A stretch of 64,000 bases of DNA from Homalodisca vitripennis (Eukaryota > Arthropoda > Insecta > Hemiptera > Cicadellidae). Shown here one piece after another: positions 11,461-22,628 of the stretch. A program made the translations under genes and the position numbers. The stretch is taken from assembly GCF_021130785.1 (NCBI RefSeq), contig NC_060211.1:129430001-129494000 (forward strand). The letters are read 5' to 3'. A model generated the notes under the pieces. The model made no database searches. It worked only from the letters and a program-made list of their open reading frames with translations, and had not been told where the DNA came from. Positions within the stretch are counted from its first letter, which is position 1. Every line of letters starts with the position of its first letter.

Positions 11461-11501
11461 CTAGCAGTTGCCCGTTTTGGATGAAAATATTTCATCCAAA
11501 A
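11461..11501 (-). mobile_element. Helitron-like 3' terminus
   Basis: On the minus strand a perfect 12-3-12 hairpin (TTTTGGATGAAA, TAT, TTTCATCCAAAA) is followed by CGGGCAACTG, then CTAG, then T. A short hairpin about 10 nt before a CTRR end and insertion before T are hallmarks of Helitron 3' ends. The homologous right-arm copy loses similarity exactly within this hairpin. It regains similarity right after the CTAG|T point, at 42,011. Confidence 0.55.
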
Positions 11502-11715
11502 CAAATTTCGAGAAAATAAGACTGATAGGACTGGATAAAATAGCAGCAATATATTTGATAGTCAGCGATGAAGGAAGCTTTATATTTATTGGAACCAACA
11601 GCAATTTCACTGCCCGGTCCTGAGGTGCTTTGAAGTCGTTTCTATTTGAAAACTCGTAACTGTGAATAATAAAGGAATAACTGAAAAAGGAATAATCTTA
11701 ATAGATGTTTAGTTA

Positions 11716-13047
11716 TACAGGGTGACACAGAATAACGGGAATTTTTGTAACGCGTCGTGGAAGCCGTGAGCAGGTGGCAGCACTGTGAGACAGTGACAGT
11801 GACCAAGTAAACAAGCCGCCATTATAGCCATGGATCAGTGGAACGGGCAACAGCGTGCGTTAGGTATAAGAATGATTTTTAAAATGGTGATAGATTGAAA
11901 GCTGCCCAGATTGAGTTCCGACGTTTTTACAACTTAGGACGTCATGATTCTGTTCCGTCAAAACATGCCATTAGAAGTTGGATTAATAATTTTGAAGAGA
12001 GTGGATAGCTTTAAAGAAGAAACCAACGGGACGACCAAGAAATGCTCGTACTGTACAAAACATTGATGTTGTACGCCGATCTGTATTGAGGAGTCCATGC
12101 CGTCCGATTTGTAAGCAAGCAGCTGCGGTTGAAATGTCCCGTGAGAGTGTTCGCAAAATTCTTCATTTAGAATTAAAATTTCACCCCTAAAAGCTGCAGA
12201 TAGTGCAACAGTTGAAGGAAAATGATTACCAGTCGCGATTGCAATTTTGCCAATAAATTTTAACACACATAATCAATGAAGATGAATTTCTAAGCAAGTT
12301 GTAGATGTCAGATGAGGCCCACTTTCATCTCACAGGTTATGTTAACAAGCAGAACTACCGATACTGGGCAGACAGAAATCCTAATAAACTTCATGAGCGC
12401 CCTTTACACGATAATAAGGTTACAGTATGGTGTGCTGTTTAATTACACTGGATCTTTGGACCTTATTTTTTTGAGGATGAACGGGGGATTGCAGTAACTG
12501 ACAAATTCTAATCGTTACGTGGAAATGTTAAAACGTTTCGTTACACCTGAATTGAACAATTTTCCAGACGTTCAAGAATCCTGGTTTCAACAGGATGGTG
12601 CGACATCACACACTGCTCGACAGTCAATGGAAACTGTGCGAGTATTGTTTGGTAACCGTGTCATCTCAAGATTCGGTAACGTTTCCTGGCCCCCTAGGTC
12701 GCCAGATTTGACCGTATGCGATTTCTTTTTGTGGGGCTACTTCAAAACTAAAGTGTTTACAACTCGACCAAGAACTGTAAATGAGTTAAAACAGAGAATT
12801 CGGGATGAAATTAACAGTATTCCAGTTGAGATGTTGCAGCGGTCAATGAGGAATCTCCACCGCAGATTTGAAGAATGCATTCGTAAACGAGGACGCCACC
12901 TAAATAATGTTGTTTAAAAAAAATCATAAATTCCATCAGTGTTTCATAAATGGCAAGTTTTGATGTTTCATTTAATACAAATAAAACCATTTTCTTCCAT
13001 TTTTTAGAATTTTCTTAAAAATTCCCGTTATTCTGTGTCACCCTGTA
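11716..13047 (+). mobile_element. mariner/Tc1-superfamily transposon, DD41D type
   Basis: The 1,328-bp element is flanked by TA target duplications (11,716-11,717 and 13,046-13,047). It has perfect TIRs of at least 29 bp beginning CAGGGTGACACAGAATAACG. It carries one transposase, now frameshifted. Two related copies of the surrounding sequence in this window (TA at 40,644-40,645 and at 46,252-46,253) are unoccupied. They show the pre-insertion site and confirm TA duplication. The intact TIRs suggest that a transposase supplied in trans could still recognise the element. Confidence 0.95.
11830..12917 (+). pseudogene. mariner transposase (DD41D), frameshifted
   Basis: The enzyme cuts and rejoins the transposon at TA sites through a DDE/D RNase-H-fold domain. 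The frame starting at ATG 11,830 hits a stop at 11,896 after MDQWNGQQRALGIRMIFKMV; a second frame then encodes helix-turn-helix-like sequence. The first catalytic Asp is in MSDEAHFHL (ATG 12,305). The last 132 codons (12,519-12,917) hold the second Asp in WFQQDGA (residue 26) and the third in TVCDFFLWGY (residue 68). That gives 41 residues between them. WPPRSPD lies between, as in related insect elements. At least two frameshifts separate these parts, so no functional enzyme is made. The C-terminal motifs are intact, so the decay is fairly recent. Confidence 0.9.
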
Positions 13048-13639
13048 TTATGAACAGCTCCAATACCATTAAAATTAATGGGATTCATTTATTCAGATTA
13101 TAAGTAATGATTCATTTTCATCTCTCGTTCAAAGGATCGCTGAATAAAAATGCTATTTATCAAAGTTGGCCAAGTAATAAATAAACTAAACAACTGGTTG
13201 TTAAACACCCGACCGTCTGTCTAAAACTTGGATTGCGTTAAGTTTGGTTTAAATGGCTTTTAGTGAGATAAAACTTTGTTTCTCTTAGTCTTTATTCGAG
13301 TTACTGATGAATTGTGCAAGTTTTATGTTTTAGTGCCCCGATTGTATTGCATATCTGGGGTCTGTAAATACACTCTATAGCATAGGGTATTGTAACAATT
13401 GGGTAACTAACATTACTGAATATACATAATAATCGATGCAAAACAATGCCATGTTTTGTATTTAAAACACCTAGATAAGAATGTTCGGAGAGTAATTCTT
13501 TCACACAATTGTAAATTATATGGTTTGATAATATTTGCATTTTTTAAATTCATTTTCTAAAGTTTCATAATAAAAATCATGTTATTTAAATTGAAAAAAT
13601 ACTTTTATAAATTGCTAAATATTTTTGTGTTAAATGTAG

Positions 13640-13746
13640 CTCGAGCTCACCTGCCTTTTATTCCAGCGTCTGGTATAACACTTGATTTATGGAGTCTGAA
13701 GTCATGTTCCTCTGAAGAGGAAGAATGTCGGCGACGGAGAAGCTGA
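13640..13746 (+). CDS. candidate terminal exon, 36 codons
   Basis: An acceptor-like TTTTTGTGTTAAATGTAG precedes an open frame containing HLPFIPASGITLDLWSLK followed by an acidic/basic cluster (SEEEECRRRRS) and TGA at 13,744-13,746. An AATAAA lies about 140 bp downstream (13,889). The mirror copy in the other arm (22,515-22,409) keeps the frame with one L to F change. The composition is protein-like compared with surrounding DNA. No family was recognised. A 77-codon ORF (13,725-13,958) overlaps it in another frame and is less convincing. Confidence 0.25.
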
Positions 13747-16700
13747 AAACTAATCTTTACATCATTTCGACATCAGAGATAAATAGACGTAAATACGTGA
13801 AGTGGCTGTCTCATTGTCTCATCAAATGTGTACCATCAATAACGAAACCCGGAATTAGTTTAAAATACAATAACGCTACTGATACGGCCAATAAATGTAT
13901 CTCGTTCTATATACATAGCTCAAAATTTTATCCTTCCTTAAGCGTTTATTCCATATAAATTCAGGGTTTAGTTTATTAATAGTAATACAAATCAACAATG
14001 TCCTGTTGAAATTATACAAATTCATCGTTTTTATAAATTAGAATAGGACATTAAAATTCAATAATATTTAAAAGTCTTTTTTTAATTCCCACGTCAGTAA
14101 ACTTAAACATGATCAACATTTCTTAAACATTGACCCAGTTGTTTTTACACGATGTTTACAAAAACAACTTAAACGCAATGACACTATTTTCTGTTAACTG
14201 TGAACTAATTTAGAAATGTATAATGGAAAGAAACTTTTCTATGTAGAGGGTAGAACTAAGTACATAACGGTAAACTCAATCTTGTGGAAAATATATTGTC
14301 AATAATATTATTTCCTTAAATCACATTTCACGTTTTCTTATTTTCTTTTCTATAATAGCTTTCTTCCTTTTAATTGCAGATATCTAGTTTCAAAATACAA
14401 TACTCATGTTATTATAACTTTCATGTAACAATACCGTGTAATTAAGATTTAATGTGAGATTTTTTTAATCTACCCGAAAAGATATTAACGTTACTTGTTT
14501 ATAACGATTAAAGAATGATTAAATAGGTCTAAAGTACACACGATCAAACATAACAACTTCTATACTAAGTGTTTATTTCATTATGGATTTATTTATATTC
14601 AAATATTTGTTGTATAAATGAAGTTTTATGGTAAATTTAGTCAAAAAATCAAATCTTCCTCAAAACGCTATACCACACGATACATTTTTGATTATTATAT
14701 TAGGTTTCATGGCAGTTTTTAAATATTAAAAGTTATTCTGATATTTTCTCCTTGTTACCATGGCTATCCATAATATCAATGTAAAAATATTTGTTTACGC
14801 TCAGCCAAATCCCATTAAGTGACAGCACCATCACCGAACTGAGCGCTGACTTTATAGAAAAGTACCTTCATGTGAAATTGTACCTCTATACGTTAGTTCG
14901 TTTGGATATATCGTATGACTAGATAGACTTAAAATTAAAATTTTTTTTGTAATTAATTAAACAAATTAAACTTGTATTTATTGACGCTTACCCAATTTCA
15001 TGCAAAACACATCACTGTAAACATTAATCTGGCGTGGGATGAAATCAGTAAGATCATAGAAAAGGTTCTTTTGCACTAGGAAAAGTATTGGAGTTTTTGA
15101 TAAAACTATCGTAAATTTTAGAACTTTGACAATTAAGTGCATTTTTACGTGCTTAAGCTTATTTTTAGGTGATATAAGATAGATAAATCGGTTTGTTTCG
15201 TCACAGTGATAAATAACTAAAGGAGAAACTAGGATGACATTTGGAGCGAACGAACATAATCTGAAATATCATTTTTAAACTGTTCTATATTCTATTATTA
15301 TGCTATAAAATGAGATACATTAGGTCTGCTACTAAAAGTCTCTTGACATTAAGTAATGGAGTGAATCAAGATTTTCTGCAAGTGGCAATATACTAAAGGC
15401 CGCAGTTGTCACAATGTTCACACCCGCGCGATATCAAGCAGTAACATAGTCCTTCTATTGTTCCATGTTGTTTCGATCATGTTTAAGCCAATGTCCATTT
15501 TTGTTAATCTGTAAATCGTTTTTTCCTGTCTATCTTAGCTTAAACTAATATCTACTATTTAATATTTCTTTCCAAATTAGTAAAGTAAATAGTATAACAG
15601 GCATCTGTACTGTGCACTCGCTTTGCCTATGTAAAATTATCGCAATAGTCACTCGTGAAAAATCTAACTTTAGGAGGATGACGAGTAACACCCAGTGCAA
15701 ACGCCTAGAGGCTTAACCACCTACCAACTTAGATAACCTAAATATGTAGTTAAAGTCTACTAGCTCATTACATGTGGCTTCACACTTCAGTATCATGGCT
15801 TTTTTCCAATTTATAAATTAAGATCGGGAAATGTAAAAAGTCTTACAATATACAACAATTACTTCATACATCTGAAGAGGTCTCTGATTATTATTGTGGT
15901 ACAGCTCGTTACTTCATTTCGTCGTACTCCAAACGGCCGTCATACTGTGAAGGATTCTGTATAGAGAAAATAATCTAAATCGTACTTGATTTCCCAAATT
16001 TTAAGTCACCAATTTCTTTTTTATTATGGTAGATTCCCATTCACTAGGGCAAAAAGTTGAGCAAACCTCTACTGAAAATAAATCTACATGTTTTTTTTGT
16101 GTGGAGTTACAGGATATTTTAGGTAATGAAACGTCAGAATTGAACTAATTCTATTTTATTAAAGCTGTGCTTTTAATACATTCTTTTATATTTATAAAAT
16201 TAATTTTAATTTACTGGACAATACATATATTTATAATTATGTACATTTTAATAATTTAAAACATTTGATAACATCAGGAATCTTTCGTTGTTGTATACAC
16301 ATAATATTTGGCACCCATTCATGAAGAAAGCTCTGAACTTTATCAAGTTCTCCATATGTTCTCGAACTGGCAAAACTTTGTGGAGTACTATGGATATTAA
16401 TATAAGTTACTTTGTATTACTTGTTGATTGTTTCTATAGCAGAGGATTATTACAAAACTTTTCAGTAGGGAAAGCCATTGCCTTATGTCGTGTAGTGATG
16501 GACAGAATATATTTGAATGCTGTGTGCAGTTTATGTTACTATGGTTGATGTTTAGAAGTTGTCTCTAAATAATATGTGGTTGGAAAACCAAAGATCCTGT
16601 AGTTTAACATGGCCTCAAACTGTTTATTGAACGAGACTCAGAGGTCTTTTACTCGAGGGGCTGAAAATTTCACTTCTGTCTGTCTGTTTACCAGTATAAT

Positions 16701-17234
16701 ATCTTGACAAACAAAAGGATCTATAGACTTGAAATATTTAATAAAGCTTCATTTTAATATGGTTATTAATTTTAATATGGGACTTTACTGAGTGTTAGCG
16801 AATATTTTAACATCAATCTTGTTGATAACCATGATGGTAATGAGGAAATCACAGAACAAATACAGGGTTTTAAACAAACTGAGTAAAATCATATGATATT
16901 TTAACATGCGACATAGTAACACACAACTATCAAAATTAAATGAGCTATATATTGGTTATTTTGCATGCAGCTACAGTGAAGCCTGTAACGCGACATGTGG
17001 TCTGGTGTACTCGTACGTTGTAAATATATAACAGGTCTGACTCTGCTGACTAGTTAATAATTCTGACTAGCACACACCGATATATGAAAACCGATCATAG
17101 TCTATATAAACATCCCAGGCTTCTCTAGTGGTGTCTAAAATACAACTGTGTATGTCAGCAAGCGTTTATTTAGTAATAAATTCCCATAATCAGCATGCTT
17201 TAAATCTAAGAGATGCTACCTTCTCAGAAATCTA

Positions 17235-17783
17235 TTATAGCTCTCCGTACACACAGCTTGGTCCTGCCATTAATATATTAATATGGCTTAACTTATTATT
17301 TAGATCCTTAAATTGTCCATCATGCTTGCAGGCTTGTGCTCTTTCGCTTGTGAGTTCTTCTTTGTCGTAATCACTGTATGTTTGTTCTACGTTTAATTGT
17401 GATTCCTCGCACACGTTTTGGAATTCGTCATTTTTTAGTTCATTGTCATTGCCTAGTATTGCACGTAGTATATTATTATATTGTTTAAAATGTTCATCGT
17501 GCATGCTGACTTGTGAATTTACACTGATGGGCTCTTCTTCTTTAGTAACAGTTTCTCTTGGCATTAGTTTTGGAATTTTCCACACCTTATGAAAATGTTC
17601 AAATTCCCTAATAAGACCTTCTGGCACATCTAAATTATGTAAGGCCCACACTCCTTTACAGTTTTCAAATGTTTTAATTGCATTTTTTTCTGCCTTCGAT
17701 AAAACATCCGTGTTTTGAAATGGTTCACTGACTGGTGTAGGTTCCCTGCAGGCTCGTCGCTTGTAGGCTGGCAGGGAATCTTC
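17235..17783 (-). pseudogene. 5'-truncated inverted copy of the central ORF
   Basis: This open frame repeats residues 46-227 of the ORF at 18,283-18,966 with two substitutions (F48 to S, Y109 to F). Homology stops inside the codons for GluAsp. Upstream sequence, including the acceptor-like site and the first 45 residues, is absent and replaced by unrelated spacer. In-frame ATGs at 17,792 and 17,786 are supplied by the spacer or junction. The downstream polyadenylation signal is kept (complement of TTTATT, 17,165-17,170). It is a by-product of the inverted duplication. Whether it is transcribed cannot be told. Confidence 0.75.
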
Positions 17784-18417
17784 CATACACATTCAGCACT
17801 TTACACATGAATGTATCATTTTGTGTTTTAAAGTGTCTAATTACAAATATCTAATCGTACAAAATCGTATGTATGACATTTTTGTCTAACTGTAGATACA
17901 TATCCAAATTCTAGCTGACATTATATTGCCAATCTTCAAATATAAAACTTTGCGGAATGTCATTCTTCATTATTTTCTATGGCAAGAATAGATATTATTT
18001 GCAATAAACTTTTTGATTCCAGTATACACTATCACTACTACAAACTTGCCTTTTGTGTCCTTTTCATGTCAAATCGGATACGATGATACACCATGATCTT
18101 GTAATATAAGGCGGCTAAAGGATTAGACAAACTTAATAACACTAAAGATGACCTAACTCTCGAGCCTCTATTCCAATCATTTAATTTCAGTTACAAGTGT
18201 CCTGTAGTTTCAAAATTCTGTATTATTCAATTTATGTTTATCCAATATATGTTGGATATTAATTATCATTTTCTTTCTAGTTGTGATGTGCTTTGGAAAG
18301 TTTATTTGTGGACATTTATTCCGTGAATGGACTCAAAATATTAGTGAGAAAGCGTATTATCTTGTAGCAATACAAAGAGCAAGAGAATTTGACCAATTAC
18401 AAAATACAATGAGTGAA
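17784..18417. other. central spacer of the palindrome
   Basis: This 634-bp single-copy sequence lies between the arms. Its last 135 bases encode the unduplicated 5' part of the right-hand ORF, preceded by an acceptor-like tract ending at about 18,280. The remainder is AT-rich with no recognised element ends. Confidence 0.9.
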
Positions 18418-18966
18418 GAAGATTTCCTGCCAGCCTACAAGCGACGAGCCTGCAGGGAACCTACACCAGTCAGTGAACCATTTCAAAACACGGATGTTTT
18501 ATCGAAGGCAGAAAAAAATGCAATTAAAACATTTGAAAACTGTAAAGGAGTGTGGGCCTTACATAATTTAGATGTGCCAGAAGGTCTTATTAGGGAATTT
18601 GAACATTATCATAAGGTGTGGAAAATTCCAAAACTAATGCCAAGAGAAACTGTTACTAAAGAAGAAGAGCCCATCAGTGTAAATTCACAAGTCAGCATGC
18701 ACGATGAACATTTTAAACAATATAATAATATACTACGTGCAATACTAGGCAATGACAATGAACTAAAAAATGACGAATTCCAAAACGTGTGCGAGGAATC
18801 ACAATTAAACGTAGAACAAACATACAGTGATTACGACAAAGAAGAACTCACAAGCGAAAGAGCACAAGCCTGCAAGCATGATGGACAATTTAAGGATCTA
18901 AATAATAAGTTAAGCCATATTAATATATTAATGGCAGGACCAAGCTGTGTGTACGGAGAGCTATAA
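18283..18966 (+). CDS. unrecognised 227-codon ORF, probably the last exon of a host gene
   Basis: The best host-gene candidate in the window. TTTTCTTTCTAG just upstream (to about 18,280) looks like a 3' splice site, and AATAAA lies 65 bases after the stop (19,031-19,036), so this may be a terminal exon continuing an upstream one. An internal Met at residue 43 (MSEEDFLPAYKRR) could also start a 185-residue protein. The sequence is polar and acidic toward the C-terminus, with no signal peptide or membrane span. It contains a short internal repeat: HDEHFKQYNNIL (140-151) and HDGQFKDLNNKL (199-210). The first 45 residues are Lys/Arg/aromatic-rich. I do not recognise the family. The palindrome breakpoint cuts this ORF between residues 45 and 46, giving the inverted partial copy at 17,235-17,783. 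Confidence 0.55.
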   Translation: MMCFGKFICGHLFREWTQNISEKAYYLVAIQRAREFDQLQNTMSEEDFLPAYKRRACREPTPVSEPFQNTDVLSKAEKNAIKTFENCKGVWALHNLDVPEGLIREFEHYHKVWKIPKLMPRETVTKEEEPISVNSQVSMHDEHFKQYNNILRAILGNDNELKNDEFQNVCEESQLNVEQTYSDYDKEELTSERAQACKHDGQFKDLNNKLSHINILMAGPSCVYGEL

Positions 18967-19030
18967 TAGATTTCTGAGAAGGTAGCATCTCTTAGATTTA
19001 AAGCATGCTGATTATGGGAATTTATTACTA

Positions 19031-19036
19031 AATAAA
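19031..19036 (+). promoter_or_regulatory. polyadenylation signal AATAAA
   Basis: A canonical hexamer 65 bases past the stop of the central ORF, mirrored at 17,165-17,170 for the truncated copy. Confidence 0.45.
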
Positions 19037-22000
19037 CGCTTGCTGACATACACAGTTGTATTTTAGACACCACTGGAGAAGCCTGGGATGTTTATATAGA
19101 CTATGATCGGTTTTCATATATCGGTGTGTGCTAGTCAGAATTATTAACTAGTCAGCAGAGTCAGACCTGTTATATATTTACAACGTACGAGTACACCAGA
19201 CCACATGTCGCGTTACAGGCTTCACTGTAGCTGCATGCAAAATAACCAATATATAGCTCATTTAATTTTGATAGTTGTGTGTTACTATGTCGCATGTTAA
19301 AATATCATATGATTTTACTCAGTTCGTTTAAAACCCTGTATTTGTTCTGTGATTTCCTCATTACCATCAAGGTTATCAACAAGATTGATGTTAAAATATT
19401 CACTAACACTCAGTAAAGTCCCATATTAAAATTAATAACCATATTAAAATGAAGCTTTATTAAAAATGTCAAGTCTATAGATCCTTTTGTTGTCAAGATA
19501 TTATACTGGTAAACAGACAGACAGAAGTGAAATTTTCAGCCCCTCGAGTAAAAGACCTCTGAGTCTCGTTCAATAAACAGTTTGAGGCCATGTTAAACTA
19601 CAGGATCTTTGGTTTTCCAACCACATATTATTTAGAGACAACTTCTAAACATCAACCATAGTAACATAAACTGCACACAGCATTCAAATATATTCTGTCC
19701 ATCACTACACGACATAAGGCAATGGCTTTCCCTACTGAAAAGTTTTGTAATGATCCTCTGCTATAGAAACAATCAACAAGTAATACAAAAGTAACTTATA
19801 TTAATATTCATAGTACTCCACAAAGTTTTGCCAGTTCGAGAACATATGGAGAACTTGATAAAGTTCAGACCTTTCTTCATGAATGGGTGCCACATATTAT
19901 GTGTATACAACAACGAAAGATTCCTAATGTTATCAAATGTTTTAAATTATTAAAATGTACATAATTATGAATATACGTATTGTCCAATAAAATTTAAATT
20001 AATTTTATAATTATAAAAGAATGTATTAAAAGCACAGTTTTAATTAAATAGAATTAATTCAATTCTGACGTTTCAATACCTAAAATATCCTGTAACTCCA
20101 CAAAAAAAAAACAATGTATATTTATTTTCAGTAGAGGTTTGCTTAAATTTTTGCCCTAGTGAATGGGAATCTACCATAGTAAAAAAGAAATTAGTGACTT
20201 AAAATTTGGGAAATCAAGTACGATTTAGATTATTTTCTCTATGCAGAATCCTTCACAGTGTGGCGGCCGTTTGGAGTACGACGAAATGAAGTAACGAGCT
20301 GTACCACAATAATAATCAGAGACCTCTTCAGATGTATGAAGTAATTGTTGTATATTGTTAGACTTTTTACATTTCCCGATCTTAATCTATAAATTGGATA
20401 AAAGCCATGATACTGATGTGTGAAGCCACATGTAATGAGCTAGTAGACTTTAACAAAATATTTAGGTTATCTAAGTTGGTAGGTGGTTACGCCTCTAGGC
20501 TTATGCACTGGGTAATGCTCGTCATCATCCTAAAATGAGATTTTTTACGAGTGACTATTGCGATCATTTTACATGGACAAAGCGATGCACAGTCACGAAG
20601 GCTGTTATACTATCTCATTTCTAATTTGGAAAGAAGTATTAAATAGTAGATATCAGTTTAAGCTAAGATAGACAGGAAAAAAGATTTACAGATTAACAAA
20701 AATGGACATTGGCTTAAACGTGATCGCAACAATATGGAACAATAGAAGGACTATGCCACTGCTTGATATCGCGCGGGTGTCGAGATTGTGACAACCGCGG
20801 CCTTTAGTGTATTGCACTTGCAAAAAATCTTGATTTACTCCATTACTAAATGTCAAGGGACTTTTAGTAGCAGACCTAATGTATCTCATTTTATAGCATA
20901 ATTATATATTACAGAACAGTTTAAAACTGATATTTCAGATTATGTTCGTTCGCTTCAAATGTTATCCTAGTTTCTCCTTTAGTTATTTACCACTGGGATG
21001 AAATAAACCGATTTATCTATCTTATATCACTTAAAAATAAGAACGTGAAAATCCATTTAATTGTCAAATTTTTAAGATTAACGATACATTTGTTAAAAAC
21101 TCCAATACTTTTCCTAGTGCTAAAGTACTTTTTCTATGATCTTACTGATTTCCTCCCAAGCCAGATTAATGTTTACAATGATTTGTTTGCATGAAATTGG
21201 GTAAGCGTCAGTAAATAAAAGTTTAATTTCTGTCTGTTTAGCCATACGATATATCCAAACGAACTAACGTATAGAGGTACAATTTTGCATGAAGCTAATT
21301 TTGTCTAAAGTCAGCGCTTAGTTCGATGATGGTGTTTGTCACTTAATGAGATTTGGCTGAGCGTAAATAAATATTTTTACATTGGTAATATGGATAGTCA
21401 TAATAGCAATGAGAGCATATCAGAATGACTTTTATTATTAAAAACTGCTATGAAACCTAACATAATAAACAAAAATGTATCGTGTGGTGTGGTGTTTTGA
21501 GAAAGATTTGATTTGTGGACTAAATTTACCACGAAACTTCATTTCTACATAGAAAATTTTAATATAAATAAGTCTATAATGAAATAAACAGTTAGTATAG
21601 AAGTTTTTATGTTTTACCGCGTGTACTTTAAACCTATTTAATCATTCTTTAATCGTTATAAACAAGTAACGTTAATATCTTTTCGGGTAGATTAAAAAAT
21701 CTCCCATTAAATCTTAATTACACGGTATTGTTACATGAAAGTTATAATAACATGAGTATTTTATTTTGAAACTAGATATCTGCAATTAAAAGGAAGAAAG
21801 CTATTATAGAAAAAAATAAGAAAACGCGAAATGTGATTTAAGGAAATAATATTATTGACAATATATCTTCCACAAGGTTGAGTTTACCGTAATGTACTTA
21901 GATCTCTTCTCTAGTTAGAGAAGTTTCTTTCCAATATACATTTCTAAATTAGTTCACAGTTAACAGAAAATAGTGTCATTGCGTTGAAGTTGTTTTTGTA

Positions 22001-22408
22001 AACATCGTGTAAAAACAACTGGGTCAATGTTTAAGTAATGTTGATCATGTTTAAGTTTACTGACGTGGAATTAAAAAAAACTTTTAAATATTATTGAATT
22101 TTAATTTCCTATTCTAATTTAGAAAAACGATGAATTTGTATAATTTCAACAGGACATTGTTGATTTGTATTACTATTAATAAACTAAACCCTGAATTTAT
22201 ATTTAATAAACGCTTAAGAAAGGATAAAATTTTGAACTATGTATATAGAACGAGATACATATATTGGCCGTATCAGTAGCGTTATTGTATTTTAAACTAA
22301 TTCCGGGTTTCGTTATTGATGGTACACATGTGATGAGACAATGAGACAGCCACTTCACGTATTTACGTCTATTTATCTCTGATGTCGAAATGATGTAAAG
22401 ATTAGTTT

Positions 22409-22515
22409 TCAGCTTCTCCGTCGCCGACATTCTTCCTCTTCAGAGGAACATGACTTCAGACTCCAGAAATCAAGTGTTATACCAGACGCTGGAATAAAAG
22501 GCAGGTGAGCTCGAG
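22409..22515 (-). CDS. mirror copy of the 36-codon candidate exon
   Basis: The reverse complement of 13,640-13,746 with the same acceptor-like TAG, the acidic/basic cluster and the TGA. Its single visible amino-acid change is L to F before WSLKS. Uncertainty is as for the left copy. Confidence 0.25.
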
Positions 22516-22628
22516 CTACATTTAACACAAAAATATTTAGTAATTTATAAAAGTATTTTTTCATTTAAGTAACATGATTTTTATTAAGAAACTCTAGAAA
22601 ACGAATATAAAAAAATTCAAATATTATT

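Larger units (their letters stand above)
10986..13512. repeat. palindrome arm segment B (left), carrying a mariner insertion
   Basis: The segment matches the reverse complement of 40,178-42,332 and 47,747-47,919. The left copy is uninterrupted across the point where the right copy holds 5.4 kb of extra DNA (left 11,135). It lacks about 1.14 kb that the right copy carries at 40,872-42,010. A mariner occupies 11,716-13,047. Outside these events the copies align with scattered substitutions only. Confidence 0.85.
13528..17783. repeat. palindrome arm segment C (left, innermost)
   Basis: The segment is inverted relative to 18,418-22,628. By eye, 16,600-17,783 is about 98-99% identical to its partner. 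At 16,000-16,165 identity is about 94%, and around 14,160-14,280 about 90%, with small indels. Only 15 bp separate it from segment B on this side, whereas 17.5 kb lie between the partners on the right. It contains a truncated copy of the central ORF and a candidate small exon, and is otherwise AT-rich. Confidence 0.95.
18418..22628. repeat. palindrome arm segment C' (right, innermost)
   Basis: This is the inverted partner of 13,528-17,783. Mirror coordinates sum to 36,201 at the centre and about 36,155 at the outer end, so indels are small. It holds the central ORF at its inner end and the small candidate exon at its outer end. No other coding sequence was seen. Confidence 0.95.

Noticed and set aside
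11958..12266. 102-codon minus-strand ORF inside the mariner
   Set aside because: It is antisense to the transposase, whose helix-turn-helix region is readable on the plus strand.
12312..12497. 61-codon ORF inside the mariner
   Set aside because: It is a frame-shifted shadow. The correct frame at this place encodes the SDEAHFHL catalytic block.
13301..13540. ORF pair in B/B' (mirror at 40,156-40,368)
   Set aside because: Well conserved between the arms but with no motif, no splice-site support and AT-rich codons. Similarity is explained by the duplication.
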